Virus record (IMG/VR): IMGVR_UViG_3300003323_000989
Location: 1 to 43,661 of that record
Source: a virus
Strand: one strand, 5' to 3'
Length of the DNA: 43,661 nucleotides
Shown here: piece by piece, positions 8,033 through 14,517 of the stretch
How the letters are laid out: each line of letters opens with the position of its first letter
How positions within the stretch are numbered: the first letter of the stretch is position 1
Made by a program: the position numbers and the translations under genes
The notes under the pieces: generated by a model
Databases searched by the model: none
Seen by the model: only the letters and a program-made list of their open reading frames with translations
Told to the model about the DNA's origin: nothing

Positions 8033-8329
8033 TTATGCCACGTCTTTCTGTTGACGCGAGAGCCATTCAACTACTTTGCTTCTTGCTTGCTCTTCGTCGC
8101 TCTGAATAGCGATAGCATTGTGCTCAAATTCCATTGCAGTACCACGCATGAGGGGGAGTAATACAAAGCGTAACGGGGACGTGCGTGTGGCCACCGCCAC
8201 AAAGCACTTCCCTCTCCAAAATGCCCATATATGCTTGAACTCACATTCCTGATTGATGCTCTTCTTCCACTCACTCTCGTGAATGACTCCCTCTGTGGTT
8301 TGCTCTGGCGCTGGTACAACGAGAATCAT
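8033..8329 (-). CDS. Hypothetical protein
   Basis: 98 residues ending 7 bp before the small terminase start. Another frame is open over much of the same stretch, but this frame has balanced composition (ESEWKKSINQECEFKHIWAFWRGKCFVAVATR). The C-terminal SDEEQARSKVVEWLSRQQKD is helical. No family recognised. Confidence 0.55.
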   Translation of the reverse strand: MILVVPAPEQTTEGVIHESEWKKSINQECEFKHIWAFWRGKCFVAVATRTSPLRFVLLPLMRGTAMEFEHNAIAIQSDEEQARSKVVEWLSRQQKDVA

Positions 8330-8332
8330 GGT

Positions 8333-8473
8333 TCAAAAGAATATTCCAATAGCTACTGTCGCCCAAATAGCTGCATACAGAGAGTCGCCTAGATGCGCAG
8401 GTGCACAGTATGCGATAACTGCGACCGCGCCCCACACAGATGCTATTGCTGCTCCTTTACTAATATTTTCCAT
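8333..8473 (-). CDS. Small membrane protein
   Basis: 46 residues starting MENISKGAAIASVWG, nearly all hydrophobic, with two likely short membrane segments around a polar HLGDSL turn and ending at GIFF. The start overlaps the end of the zinc-binding gene upstream by 14 nt in another frame. A longer reading to 8560 is less likely because it would run through that gene. Confidence 0.5.
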   Translation of the reverse strand: MENISKGAAIASVWGAVAVIAYCAPAHLGDSLYAAIWATVAIGIFF

Positions 8474-8633
8474 GGTTGGTATTTTTCTTCGTAAGATGCC
8501 ATCCCCAACACTTCGGGCACTGATACACGCGCACGTCCTTTCCTCTGGCTCGACCGACATTATGTTTCATGTGCTCAGCTTCATTCTTGCTATAGATATT
8601 TTTGCCGCCACATGTGCCATTGAACGGTTTCAT
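8460..8633 (-). CDS. Small zinc-binding protein
   Basis: 57 residues. C8 and CPKC (39-42) with nearby His residues (GWHLTK) suggest one zinc site; CPKCWGWHLT is the type of knuckle seen in many small phage proteins. The start is 6 nt after the upstream stop. Function unknown. Confidence 0.6.
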   Translation of the reverse strand: MKPFNGTCGGKNIYSKNEAEHMKHNVGRARGKDVRVYQCPKCWGWHLTKKNTNHGKY

Positions 8634-8639
8634 GACGTT

Positions 8640-8957
8640 TCACAGGTTGAATGATTCGAGATTGAGTTTTATCGGATTGCCGAGAGGCTTTGCACTCTCC
8701 TGCTGCTCTAAACGCTTGCTGAGTGTTTGCACCGCCCTCATAGATTCCGCTCGTAAATCACACTGCGCGCATTTTGAAGGGGCCACAGTCATGTTTGCCT
8801 TTCGCAATTGCTGCACTTGGATTTGCAGATTCTTAATTTCCCGCGATAAATCGCGAATCATCTGCTTGTAATATTCCGACGACTGGTTCACTGAGCGCCA
8901 CGTTTCATCGGCTATGGGGTATATCGTTGCGCTGTCACTGTAATAGCCTGGACTCAT
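8640..8957 (-). CDS. Hypothetical coiled-coil protein
   Basis: 105 residues. A central coiled coil (about 28-58, YYKQMIRDLSREIKNLQIQV and on) is followed by a CAQC pair and a second helix. The start overlaps the previous stop by ATGA. No family recognised; an oligomeric adaptor is plausible. Confidence 0.6.
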   Translation of the reverse strand: MSPGYYSDSATIYPIADETWRSVNQSSEYYKQMIRDLSREIKNLQIQVQQLRKANMTVAPSKCAQCDLRAESMRAVQTLSKRLEQQESAKPLGNPIKLNLESFNL

Positions 8958-9115
8958 ACAACGTGGTCTGGCTTCTTGCCGTCATGCGTAAGGAATCCCT
9001 CTAATACAGCATGGGGCGCTCCACCGCGTATACGCACTTTTTTGCCGAAGCGCAAGCCTTCCGCAGTCCAGTTGCCATCTTCTTGCTGTGTGATTGTGAT
9101 TACAGGTCTCTCCAT
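8954..9115 (-). CDS. Hypothetical 53-residue protein
   Basis: Begins MERPVITITQQEDGNWTAEG and ends DGKKPDHVV. The pattern of short beta strands suggests a small barrel. ATGA overlap downstream; start 1 nt after the upstream TAG. No family recognised. Confidence 0.55.
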   Translation of the reverse strand: MERPVITITQQEDGNWTAEGLRFGKKVRIRGGAPHAVLEGFLTHDGKKPDHVV

Positions 9116-9116
9116 A

Positions 9117-9305
9117 CTAGGTTATTTTATCGAGTTCGCGCTGCAGCTTTTGTATGCATGAGGCACATACTTCTACCTGCGACATCGCGCGCATTCGCAT
9201 CGGCGAGATAAATACATCGCGTCTTTTAACAAAGAACTTCTGCCTATTGCACCCCCTGCACTGTTTCCTGCGCAGAAAGGAAGGCCATGGTATTTTTAAG
9301 CGCAT
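9117..9305 (-). CDS. Small zinc-ribbon protein
   Basis: 62 residues with CRGC at 16-19 and CASC at 47-50, a treble-clef or ribbon type four-Cys zinc site in a very basic protein. Its start lies 62 nt inside the upstream gene in another frame; no closer start codon keeps both Cys pairs. Function unknown. Confidence 0.55.
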   Translation of the reverse strand: MRLKIPWPSFLRRKQCRGCNRQKFFVKRRDVFISPMRMRAMSQVEVCASCIQKLQRELDKIT

Positions 9306-9429
9306 ACTTTTTTCGTTTCTTTTTGCGGCGCGCCAATTCTAATTCTATCTCCCTTCGACCCTTGGGAGACCAATCCTCATTCAGGAATACTTTCAGCTTT
9401 TTTGTTGAGAAATAGCGTAAAACTCGCAT
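9244..9429 (-). CDS. Hypothetical small basic protein
   Basis: 61 residues, Lys/Arg-rich (GRREIELELARRKKKRKKYA), directly downstream of the chaperonin gene. The first part, LRYFSTKKLKVFLNEDWSP, reads as a folded segment. It overlaps the next gene by 62 nt. No family recognised. Confidence 0.5.
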   Translation of the reverse strand: MRVLRYFSTKKLKVFLNEDWSPKGRREIELELARRKKKRKKYALKNTMAFLSAQETVQGVQ

Positions 9430-9431
9430 AG

Positions 9432-10991
9432 TTACATTACTTGGGATGGCCCCATTTGGGCAGGCACTGCCACCTTTTCCATTTCGATACCGACGCGCGC
9501 CGTGAGAATCGTTGCCGCTACAGAGATTGCATTGCGCACGGAACTCATGGTCACTGATGCAGGGTCAACGATTTGAGCCGCCCACATATCAGTGTACTTC
9601 CCGCTGCGAACATCATAACCGTAAAAGTCACCTGACTTCACATTCGCAATGAATGCATCGCCGTCTTCTGCACCCGCATTCTTGATGATTTGCCACATAG
9701 GAACTTTCAGAGCGCGACGCAAGATATTGCCGCCAAGTGTGTCTGGCATTTTGAGTGACGCTTGCAGCAAAGCGACACCGCCGCCCGCTACAACACCTCC
9801 ATGCAATGCCTGATATGCAGCATTGCGAGCGTCTTCTACCTTGAGGCGCTTATACGAAAGCGCTGCATCTGTAGGTGCGCCAACGAAGAGGCGCGCAGTC
9901 TTTGTATTCAGTCGCGCCGCGCGTATTTTCGACTCATCGTCATCGGATTCGCTCAGTGTTTTGATGTAGTCAGAGATGTCGAGCGTGCCATCCAAGAAGG
10001 AGTTATTTTTATCCGCCAAGAAGCTGCCTACCTTTCCGAGGTGTTGAATGCGCAATTGCTGGAAGTTGAGGCCCGCTGCAGGGTCAATCACTGTCGCGCC
10101 TGTGAGCTTTGCCAAATCTTCGAACCATTGGTCTTTCCATACCGTCGGAAGTTTCACAGCGATAACACGGAAGCCATTTTTGAAGCGCGTGGTTACAAGG
10201 TCAGGAATGACTGTCGGCTCCATTTCATCGCAAAACATTACGAGGTCGCGCACGTTTTTATTCACCAATTGCCCAATGATGGTTTCCAAATCGCGGCGCG
10301 CATTCGTCAGCTTCTGCTTGGTGATAAGCACGGTTGCGTCACGCGCAGTCGCTGCATTCATTGGCTGCATGGTCTTCTCATCCACATCAGCGAGATACGG
10401 TGAAACGAGTCCCGCGTCATCCACTTTCACACCGCTGCCGATGCTGTAGTGGTCGTCGAATGTCTTTGAAACGTCAGGGTATAGAATGCCGTCCTTCCCT
10501 ATCTGCTGATAGATTTCCTGAATGAGCGCGCCAATCTTTGGGTCTTCGGCGCTCACTGATGCGACGGTGCCTACATCGTCCACCGTGATTTCTTTCGTTT
10601 GGTCTTTCAGCGCCGCTTCGATAATCGGAATGCACTCTTCAAGCGAGCGCTTCATATCCATTGCGGTTGCGTTGTATGTCGCGCCTTCTTTGATGATTGC
10701 CTGCGCGAGCGTCACTGCCGTCGTCGTGCCATCGCCACCGTGCTTGTCTGAACGTGTGGCAATTTCTTTCATGACATTTGCCCCCATCATTTCCACAGGG
10801 TCTTCCAGGTTAATTTCACGCGCTATCGACACCCCGTCATTCGTGACGATGTAGAAGGGATATTCAAATTTCTCGATAATGGCGTTATAGCCTGCCGCGC
10901 CAAGCGTCCCCTTCACTGCGTCTGCTACTTTGTTTGCGCCCGCAATGAGCTTCGCGCGCGCTTCATCCCCTGTGTGTAGATTCTCTTTCAT
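9432..10991 (-). CDS. groEL: Phage-encoded chaperonin GroEL (Hsp60)
   Basis: 519 residues against about 548 for the E. coli protein. Equatorial ATP site: VTNDGVSIAREIN gives Asp52, and GGDGTTT at 85-91 gives Asp87, the same numbers as in E. coli. The later catalytic Asp sits in KVEDAR (about 387, E. coli 398), followed by GVVAGGGVAL. GYDVRSGKYTDMWAAQIVDP matches the nucleotide-contact segment near the C-terminus. Apical domain present (about 185-365). The Gly-Gly-Met tail is missing; the protein ends AQMGPSQVM. It should form an ATP-driven folding ring for capsid or other phage proteins. A GroES-like gene lies four genes upstream. Confidence 0.96.
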   Translation of the reverse strand: MKENLHTGDEARAKLIAGANKVADAVKGTLGAAGYNAIIEKFEYPFYIVTNDGVSIAREINLEDPVEMMGANVMKEIATRSDKHGGDGTTTAVTLAQAIIKEGATYNATAMDMKRSLEECIPIIEAALKDQTKEITVDDVGTVASVSAEDPKIGALIQEIYQQIGKDGILYPDVSKTFDDHYSIGSGVKVDDAGLVSPYLADVDEKTMQPMNAATARDATVLITKQKLTNARRDLETIIGQLVNKNVRDLVMFCDEMEPTVIPDLVTTRFKNGFRVIAVKLPTVWKDQWFEDLAKLTGATVIDPAAGLNFQQLRIQHLGKVGSFLADKNNSFLDGTLDISDYIKTLSESDDDESKIRAARLNTKTARLFVGAPTDAALSYKRLKVEDARNAAYQALHGGVVAGGGVALLQASLKMPDTLGGNILRRALKVPMWQIIKNAGAEDGDAFIANVKSGDFYGYDVRSGKYTDMWAAQIVDPASVTMSSVRNAISVAATILTARVGIEMEKVAVPAQMGPSQVM

Positions 10992-11170
10992 GACTTGTTT
11001 TCAATTACTGCCATTTTAATTTTGGTAAATTCCTCCTGTGTCAGCATGACCTGGAGCACGCGGCGCGCAGGTGGCATTTCGTCATAGCGAGGGTACTTCC
11101 GCCTATCCTGCTCTTCAGGCGTAAGCTCCACAATCTCGTCGATGTACATGGTGAACTTGAGAGGGTTCAT
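10988..11170 (-). CDS. Hypothetical protein coupled to groEL
   Basis: 60 residues, acidic with a helical C-terminus (LQVMLTQEEFTKIKMAVIE). It overlaps the groEL start. Too short for a GroES fold and lacking its beta pattern. No family recognised. Confidence 0.6.
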   Translation of the reverse strand: MNPLKFTMYIDEIVELTPEEQDRRKYPRYDEMPPARRVLQVMLTQEEFTKIKMAVIENKS

Positions 11171-11376
11171 GATTTTTTGTAATGAATTACTTTGCCAATA
11201 AAGCCAAGAAGAAAAACGATACCCGCCGCCTGCCAGAATGTGATTATCGGCAGCTTAAAGACCGCAGGCATAACGAAATTCCATACGACTTCGAAGAGAA
11301 ACGCGCTCAATGCAAACGCGCCGCATACGAGCGCCGTAATGCCTACTATTGCGATGACGATTGCGAAGAATTTCAT
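11167..11376 (-). CDS. Small membrane protein
   Basis: 69 residues with two strong membrane segments (about 3-33 and 45-63) joined by a short loop, ending in a basic tail (GKVIHYKKS). Overlaps on both sides. No family recognised. Confidence 0.65.
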   Translation of the reverse strand: MKFFAIVIAIVGITALVCGAFALSAFLFEVVWNFVMPAVFKLPIITFWQAAGIVFLLGFIGKVIHYKKS

Positions 11377-11603
11377 AGTTTTACTTCAGGATATTCATGA
11401 GCAAAATATGGGTCAGAGGGCTGGAGAGCAAGACGTATGTGATAAGACAAATAGACATCATTAGGCACGTTGTAAGGAAAAAACTTGCAATCCGCACACC
11501 GAGCGCAACGCTCTTCGATTCCGTTTGACCATTCTTTGACGATTCTGTAGTCATGGAGCCAGTTTCCGATGCATTCACTATTCTGATAATGCGGGTTGTT
11601 CAT
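11373..11603 (-). CDS. Hypothetical Cys-rich protein
   Basis: 76 residues. A cluster CARCADC with an earlier Cys suggests a metal site; otherwise aromatic-rich (WLHDYRIVKEW, YLSYHIRLA). It overlaps the GroES-like gene by 26 nt and the next gene by ATGA. Another frame over the same bases is shorter. No family recognised. Confidence 0.55.
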   Translation of the reverse strand: MNNPHYQNSECIGNWLHDYRIVKEWSNGIEERCARCADCKFFPYNVPNDVYLSYHIRLALQPSDPYFAHEYPEVKL

Positions 11604-11847
11604 ATGCGCAGATGGCTGTTTCTTTTACGACCCAACGCTCCGAGCCGTCTTCCGAAACGTACTTCTTCGCAAGCCACGCATCGAAGTACACAACGTCACC
11701 GATTTCCCAATCCATTTCGTAATCTCCAGTGTCCGACAATCCAACGATTTTACCCTTCTCTTCATATGTGGTTTTTTGGGAAGCAACTATCGCCTTTTCT
11801 TCGAGCGGCGCTATCTCTATAAAGTCTTTGATAACTTGAAAGCTCAT
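11578..11847 (-). CDS. GroES-like co-chaperonin (probable)
   Basis: 89 residues; E. coli GroES has 97. By eye it follows the GroES strand order: a first strand (FIEIAPLEE), a shortened mobile-loop stretch with KAIVAS where GroES has GGIVLT, then KGKIVGLSDTG against RGEVLAVGNG, WEIGDVVYFDAWLAKKY against VKVGDIVIFNDGYGVKS, and WVVKETAICAYE against LIMSESDILAIVE. GroES caps GroEL and forms the folding chamber; phage T4 gp31 is a diverged example. It lies in the same unit as groEL. The call is from manual alignment and needs a structure prediction. Confidence 0.62.
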   Translation of the reverse strand: MSFQVIKDFIEIAPLEEKAIVASQKTTYEEKGKIVGLSDTGDYEMDWEIGDVVYFDAWLAKKYVSEDGSERWVVKETAICAYEQPALSE

Positions 11848-12035
11848 GCGGGTTGTTCCTGATTAAAGTCGCGGTCTAATGTTTCGTCCGCGCTCATGTC
11901 TACTACCTTCGCCATGCCGACAGGTGCTTTCGGCTGCACATCCAAATGAATTTTTTCCTCCCCTTTCGGCGTCACTGTTGTTTCAACGTGACCCGCCAAT
12001 TTCCACAGATTCTTCAAGCGTTCCCAAGCGTTCAT
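11844..12035 (-). CDS. Hypothetical small protein
   Basis: 63 residues. A basic Trp-rich helix (AWERLKNLWKLAG) is followed by an acidic extended part (VVDMSADETLDRDFNQEQ). ATGA overlap with the GroES-like gene. No family recognised. Confidence 0.6.
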   Translation of the reverse strand: MNAWERLKNLWKLAGHVETTVTPKGEEKIHLDVQPKAPVGMAKVVDMSADETLDRDFNQEQPA

Positions 12036-12244
12036 ATCTGTATTGGGCTGCGCACTGGCACCTCCGTGGTGTCAGCCAATTCCGTGCGCACGACAAGCTC
12101 CCATGTTCCCCTATCATTGGGCACAAACATGGGCTGCGAGACAAAATCTATGTGAAATTCGTCGATGAGTTGCTTGTAACGAATGAGAAATTCTTCGCGA
12201 CGTTTTTCAAAATCGGTGGGCTGCACTGCAGAGTTTTCAGGCAT
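12032..12244 (-). CDS. Hypothetical small protein
   Basis: 70 residues from the ATG at 12244 (two more upstream ATGs are in frame at 12253 and 12271). N-terminal helix FEKRREEFLIRYKQLIDEF, then beta strands (FVPNDRGTWELVVRTEL). It is the first gene after a 50-nt gap that holds a hairpin and a perfect TATAAT. No family recognised. Confidence 0.6.
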   Translation of the reverse strand: MPENSAVQPTDFEKRREEFLIRYKQLIDEFHIDFVSQPMFVPNDRGTWELVVRTELADTTEVPVRSPIQI

Positions 12245-12256
12245 GCATAGCATTAT

Positions 12257-12278
12257 ACCCCTGCCAAGCAACAGGGGT
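12257..12278. repeat. Perfect 7-bp inverted repeat
   Basis: ACCCCTG and CAGGGGT are separated by 8 bases in the gap between 12244 and 12295. On the minus strand a TATAAT follows at once (12257-12252), about 8 nt from the next ATG, but no -35 is visible. On the plus strand four T residues follow. It could be an operator or a hairpin in the leader of the chaperonin gene group. Confidence 0.4.
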
Positions 12279-12288
12279 TTTATGCAAC

Positions 12289-12297
12289 TGTGGATTA
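12289..12297 (-). promoter_or_regulatory. DnaA-box-like 9-mer TAATCCACA
   Basis: Exact copy of the 9-mer at 2071-2079 and 24210-24218, overlapping the TAA stop of the zinc-ribbon gene and leading into the hairpin region. Confidence 0.45.
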
Positions 12298-12438
12298 CTT
12301 GTGCTTACGTGGTTTGTCCCAGTAGGGGCTTTTGCACTCTTTGTTGGCGCAGACCTTCGGGTGCTCTACGCGGGCCACCCACTCATGGCCGCATCGCTTG
12401 CACTTCAGTTTGAGCAGTGACATGTGCTTGATTCCCAT
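12295..12438 (-). CDS. Small zinc-ribbon protein
   Basis: 47 residues. CKRC (13-16) and a second pair C30/C35 (VCANKEC) with LKCKRCGHEWVARVEHPKVC between make a compact four-Cys ribbon; a basic tail follows (DKPRKHK). Such ribbons are common in phage regulators and nuclease accessory proteins. Overlaps the upstream gene by 34 nt. Confidence 0.65.
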   Translation of the reverse strand: MGIKHMSLLKLKCKRCGHEWVARVEHPKVCANKECKSPYWDKPRKHK

Positions 12439-12539
12439 AGTCGTTCTAGCAATCTATCACGATACTCTTGGATGCAGCGGCGAGAATCGGCTGCGTATCG
12501 CTGAAGCTCATCGCCATCAATTTCGTATTCGTCATTCAT
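12405..12539 (-). CDS. Hypothetical 44-residue protein
   Basis: Helical and charged (DELQRYAADSRRCIQEYRDR), ending STCHCSN. The ATG follows the stop of the upstream gene by one base. Weakly supported because of its length. Confidence 0.45.
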   Translation of the reverse strand: MNDEYEIDGDELQRYAADSRRCIQEYRDRLLERLWESSTCHCSN

Positions 12540-12540
12540 A

Positions 12541-12954
12541 TTATTGAATCTCTCGAAGCTCTTCTAATTCCTCTTCCGACGACCAGATAGAAGAGACGCC
12601 TTCCCATTCCTCATTGACCGCTTTGAACATGCGCAATGCAATGCTTGGCTTTTCGTACCCGTAGTTTGCGGCGAACTCGTCAATGTCTTCCTCCACGGGG
12701 TATTTGGTGAGGCACGAGAGCACGTCATATGCAGTCGGGCCTCTGCGCGTAGCGCGATTGCGATTCTCGTCAGTATTGTTTATGGAATCGCCGTAACGGA
12801 AGGTGTATGCCTTGTCGCCGCGCGTAAGTGAAATGCTGTACACATCGCGCTTCTCTTTGTCGTCATCAAAGTGCTTCATGCACCCAAGGTACGTTTTGTG
12901 CATTGTCACACCCGTCTTCTCAAGAAAGTCTCTTGCTTGTTTTTCGTAATCCAT
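12541..12954 (-). CDS. Hypothetical protein
   Basis: 137 residues from MDYEKQARDFLEKTG; the frame is open upstream, but that would overlap the previous gene, whose stop is one base before this ATG. Mixed beta and helical character with DVYSISLTRGDKAYTFRYGD and an acidic end SSEEELEELREIQ. The next gene upstream has a similar opening (KQMEKFIKAVNEKYNIHL), but I see no clear homology. No family recognised. Confidence 0.7.
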   Translation of the reverse strand: MDYEKQARDFLEKTGVTMHKTYLGCMKHFDDDKEKRDVYSISLTRGDKAYTFRYGDSINNTDENRNRATRRGPTAYDVLSCLTKYPVEEDIDEFAANYGYEKPSIALRMFKAVNEEWEGVSSIWSSEEELEELREIQ

Positions 12955-12955
12955 A

Positions 12956-13219
12956 TTAGCGAAGGTAGACCGCGCCGTATTGATTGACTCCACTAAGGCC
13001 AAGGTCATCAGCAAAGATATTGCTGCGCGCATGCTTGGCAGGCTTGCGCCACGTCTCAGCTTTGAGCACATCGCCATTGGTCATATCAATGAAGCAAAAC
13101 GACGAGCGACCGTCAGTCAGGCGGCAATATTTGCGAGCTGGTTCGCCAAAGAGGTGGATGTTGTATTTCTCATTCACGGCTTTGATGAATTTCTCCATTT
13201 GCTTAGTAATGTCTTTCAT
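12956..13219 (-). CDS. Hypothetical protein, first gene after the 13.3 kb promoter
   Basis: 87 residues from MKDITKQMEKF. The frame extends upstream to 13372, but that part covers a strong promoter and terminator and is not coding. The -10 ends at 13267, so the message starts near 13260 with about 40 nt of leader. The middle, GRSSFCFIDMTNGDVLKAETW, is beta-rich. No family recognised. Confidence 0.7.
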   Translation of the reverse strand: MKDITKQMEKFIKAVNEKYNIHLFGEPARKYCRLTDGRSSFCFIDMTNGDVLKAETWRKPAKHARSNIFADDLGLSGVNQYGAVYLR

Positions 13220-13266
13220 ACGAGGCTCAGGCGAGTGTCTTAAATGTTTCTCTCTGATTACCCATG

Positions 13267-13294
13267 AGTATATACCCATAAGTAATAATGTCAA
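13267..13294 (-). promoter_or_regulatory. Strong sigma70-type leftward promoter
   Basis: Minus strand TTGACA (13294-13289), 16-base spacer, TATACT (13272-13267). It lies right after a terminator and 6 nt downstream of the DnaA-box-like CTATCCACA. It should drive the chaperonin and packaging genes. Confidence 0.85.
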
Positions 13295-13300
13295 GCGCCC

Positions 13301-13309
13301 TGTGGATAG
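13301..13309 (-). promoter_or_regulatory. DnaA-box-like 9-mer CTATCCACA
   Basis: Eight of nine bases match the DnaA box TTATCCACA. It ends 6 nt upstream of the -35 of the 13.3 kb promoter. Confidence 0.5.
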
Positions 13310-13311
13310 TG

Positions 13312-13352
13312 AAAAAAGCTCCCCCGTGTGACCACTGCGGTCGAGGGGGAGC
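13312..13352 (-). terminator. Rho-independent terminator of the SPFH gene group
   Basis: Perfect 8-bp stem GCTCCCCC with GGGGGAGC, a 19-nt loop, then six T residues on the minus strand. It ends the message from 16.8 kb just before the 13.3 kb promoter. Confidence 0.92.
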
Positions 13353-13368
13353 AAGTCAGGGAGGAAAC

Positions 13369-13554
13369 TCACTTATTATACAGCATGCGGACGGCACGCT
13401 GACGCGCACGTTCCTGCTGGCGCTGTGCTTTCCATTCGCGTTTGCAGTTGCGGTGGTGAAAGACGAGCCATCGAAAGACGGCCCAATCCCAGACGCGCGG
13501 GAGCGCGCGAGCATTGAGGCCAATCGGTTTGTGACAGTTGGCGCAACACTTCAT
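13369..13554 (-). CDS. Small zinc-binding protein
   Basis: 61 residues: CCANC (3-7) and HHRNC (about 38-42) form a Cys/His zinc site, followed by a very basic helical tail (QRQQERARQRAVRM). Starts with an ATGA overlap and is the last gene before the terminator. Could bind nucleic acid. No family recognised. Confidence 0.65.
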   Translation of the reverse strand: MKCCANCHKPIGLNARALPRVWDWAVFRWLVFHHRNCKREWKAQRQQERARQRAVRMLYNK

Positions 13555-13736
13555 CGTAACCCCTCCGCGCGTGCTTGTTGGTCGAGCGATGACCGATAGA
13601 GCTTCGAGTGAGAGCGCATGAAGCGCGCTCTGCACAGTTCGCAATCGAAGACGTGTATCACGCCTTGGTCGTCCCGCCAGAAATACTTCTGAGTGACGAT
13701 GCGTTCACAATCTTCGCAGTATTCCACACAGTCCAT
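13551..13736 (-). CDS. Small zinc-binding protein
   Basis: 61 residues with CEDC (7-10) and CELC (32-35) around a beta stretch (KYFWRDDQGVIHVFD), a ribbon-type four-Cys site, then a basic tail. Coupled to the next gene. No family recognised. Confidence 0.65.
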   Translation of the reverse strand: MDCVEYCEDCERIVTQKYFWRDDQGVIHVFDCELCRARFMRSHSKLYRSSLDQQARAEGLR

Positions 13737-13739
13737 GTC

Positions 13740-14108
13740 TCACCCCTTTGGAATCCCCATGAAGCACAGCAAGCGGTCGCACGGATTCGCGAACGTTGCA
13801 TTGGGGTTCTTGTTCACGCACGCATGCGCGCGCGTCCAGTCGGGCGATTTGCCCTTCACGACATAGTGCTCCTGATTCACGGGGCACCATGCGCCGAGAA
13901 TTTCAATCTCGACTCTGCCATCTTTCTCGCGCCATTCGTTATCCGCGAGGTCGCCGCAATCTTGATTGTTGCAGCAGTTGCCCGTCTTCAATGACGACCA
14001 GCCGCTGTATTCGTTGTGGCCCTGCGCGTGGTTGTGCTGCGCCTGCGCTCCGCACGCCAGAAAGCTGATGAGGATGCACCAAAGCAAAAGTTTGCAGATG
14101 ATGTTCAC
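13740..14108 (-). CDS. Secreted Cys-rich protein
   Basis: 122 residues from a GTG at 14108 with an excellent AAAGGAGG about 6 nt upstream, the best ribosome site in the genome. A signal peptide (about 1-23, ending ACGAQAQ) precedes a mature part with about eight Cys residues, including GNCCNNQDCG, GAWCPVNQEHY and CDRLLCF. I recognise this layout from uncharacterised secreted alphaproteobacterial proteins. Likely exported and disulfide-bonded. A lipoprotein is less likely because the Cys lies before AQAQ. Role unknown; a host-surface or exclusion protein is possible. Confidence 0.75.
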   Translation of the reverse strand: MNIICKLLLWCILISFLACGAQAQHNHAQGHNEYSGWSSLKTGNCCNNQDCGDLADNEWREKDGRVEIEILGAWCPVNQEHYVVKGKSPDWTRAHACVNKNPNATFANPCDRLLCFMGIPKG

Positions 14109-14132
14109 TGCTGCCTCCTTTCTTTCCTCTTT

Positions 14133-14285
14133 TTAGTATGACACCTTCTCGCGGCGCGTAGGGAAGTTATACCCCTCTGCATTCATGCCAAAAACAAGCG
14201 CGTATTCTTTGAAATAACAGGCCGCACACATATCTTCAATGCCCTCTGCGAGAGAGCGTTCACACGCACATATATGGGAACTCAT
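14133..14285 (-). CDS. Small Cys-rich protein
   Basis: 50 residues with HICAC near the start and CAAC (20-23), suggesting a zinc site. ATGA overlap with the KGG-type gene upstream. No family recognised. Confidence 0.55.
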   Translation of the reverse strand: MSSHICACERSLAEGIEDMCAACYFKEYALVFGMNAEGYNFPTRREKVSY

Positions 14286-14464
14286 GCCGTTGCTTTTTCT
14301 TTTTGACCCCAGCGTTTAAGTGCTCCGAGCTTACCCGCCTTTTTGTAGTGCTCGACTCCGTGCACTTTCTTGGTGGCATTACCACCCTTGCGTCCCGCTT
14401 TCGATAGGTGGACGGTTCCGTGACGCTTTAGGGTGGTCTTGCCGCCTTTCTTGTGAAAATTCAT
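14282..14464 (-). CDS. Small KGG-repeat protein
   Basis: 60 residues made of two similar units, each with Lys-Gly-Gly or Ala-Gly-Arg-Lys-Gly-Gly blocks and a conserved HG-x-x-H (HGTVHLSKAGRKGG and HGVEHYKKAGKLGA). This resembles the KGG/GsiB-type stress-protein repeats and small basic phage proteins. Very basic; may bind nucleic acid. Confidence 0.6.
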   Translation of the reverse strand: MNFHKKGGKTTLKRHGTVHLSKAGRKGGNATKKVHGVEHYKKAGKLGALKRWGQKEKATA

Positions 14465-14466
14465 GC

Positions 14467-14494
14467 TATTAACAGTAGCACGTTCACAAGGCAA
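14467..14494 (-). promoter_or_regulatory. Weak candidate promoter
   Basis: Minus strand TTGCCT (14494-14489), 16 bases, TTAATA (14472-14467). The DnaA-box-like TAGTCCACA is at 14517-14509. The -10 is only 2 nt from the ATG at 14464, so this promoter would not give a full message for that gene unless the real start is elsewhere. Confidence 0.25.
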
Positions 14495-14517
14495 GCTAGT
14501 CTCGAATCTGTGGACTA

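Noticed and set aside
10988-11170. 60-residue gene next to groEL as a GroES candidate
   Set aside because: Too short and without the GroES strand pattern; the gene at 11578 fits far better.
12958-13372. 138-codon version of the gene starting at 13372
   Set aside because: The upstream part covers a perfect terminator and a strong promoter, so the ATG at 13219 is used.
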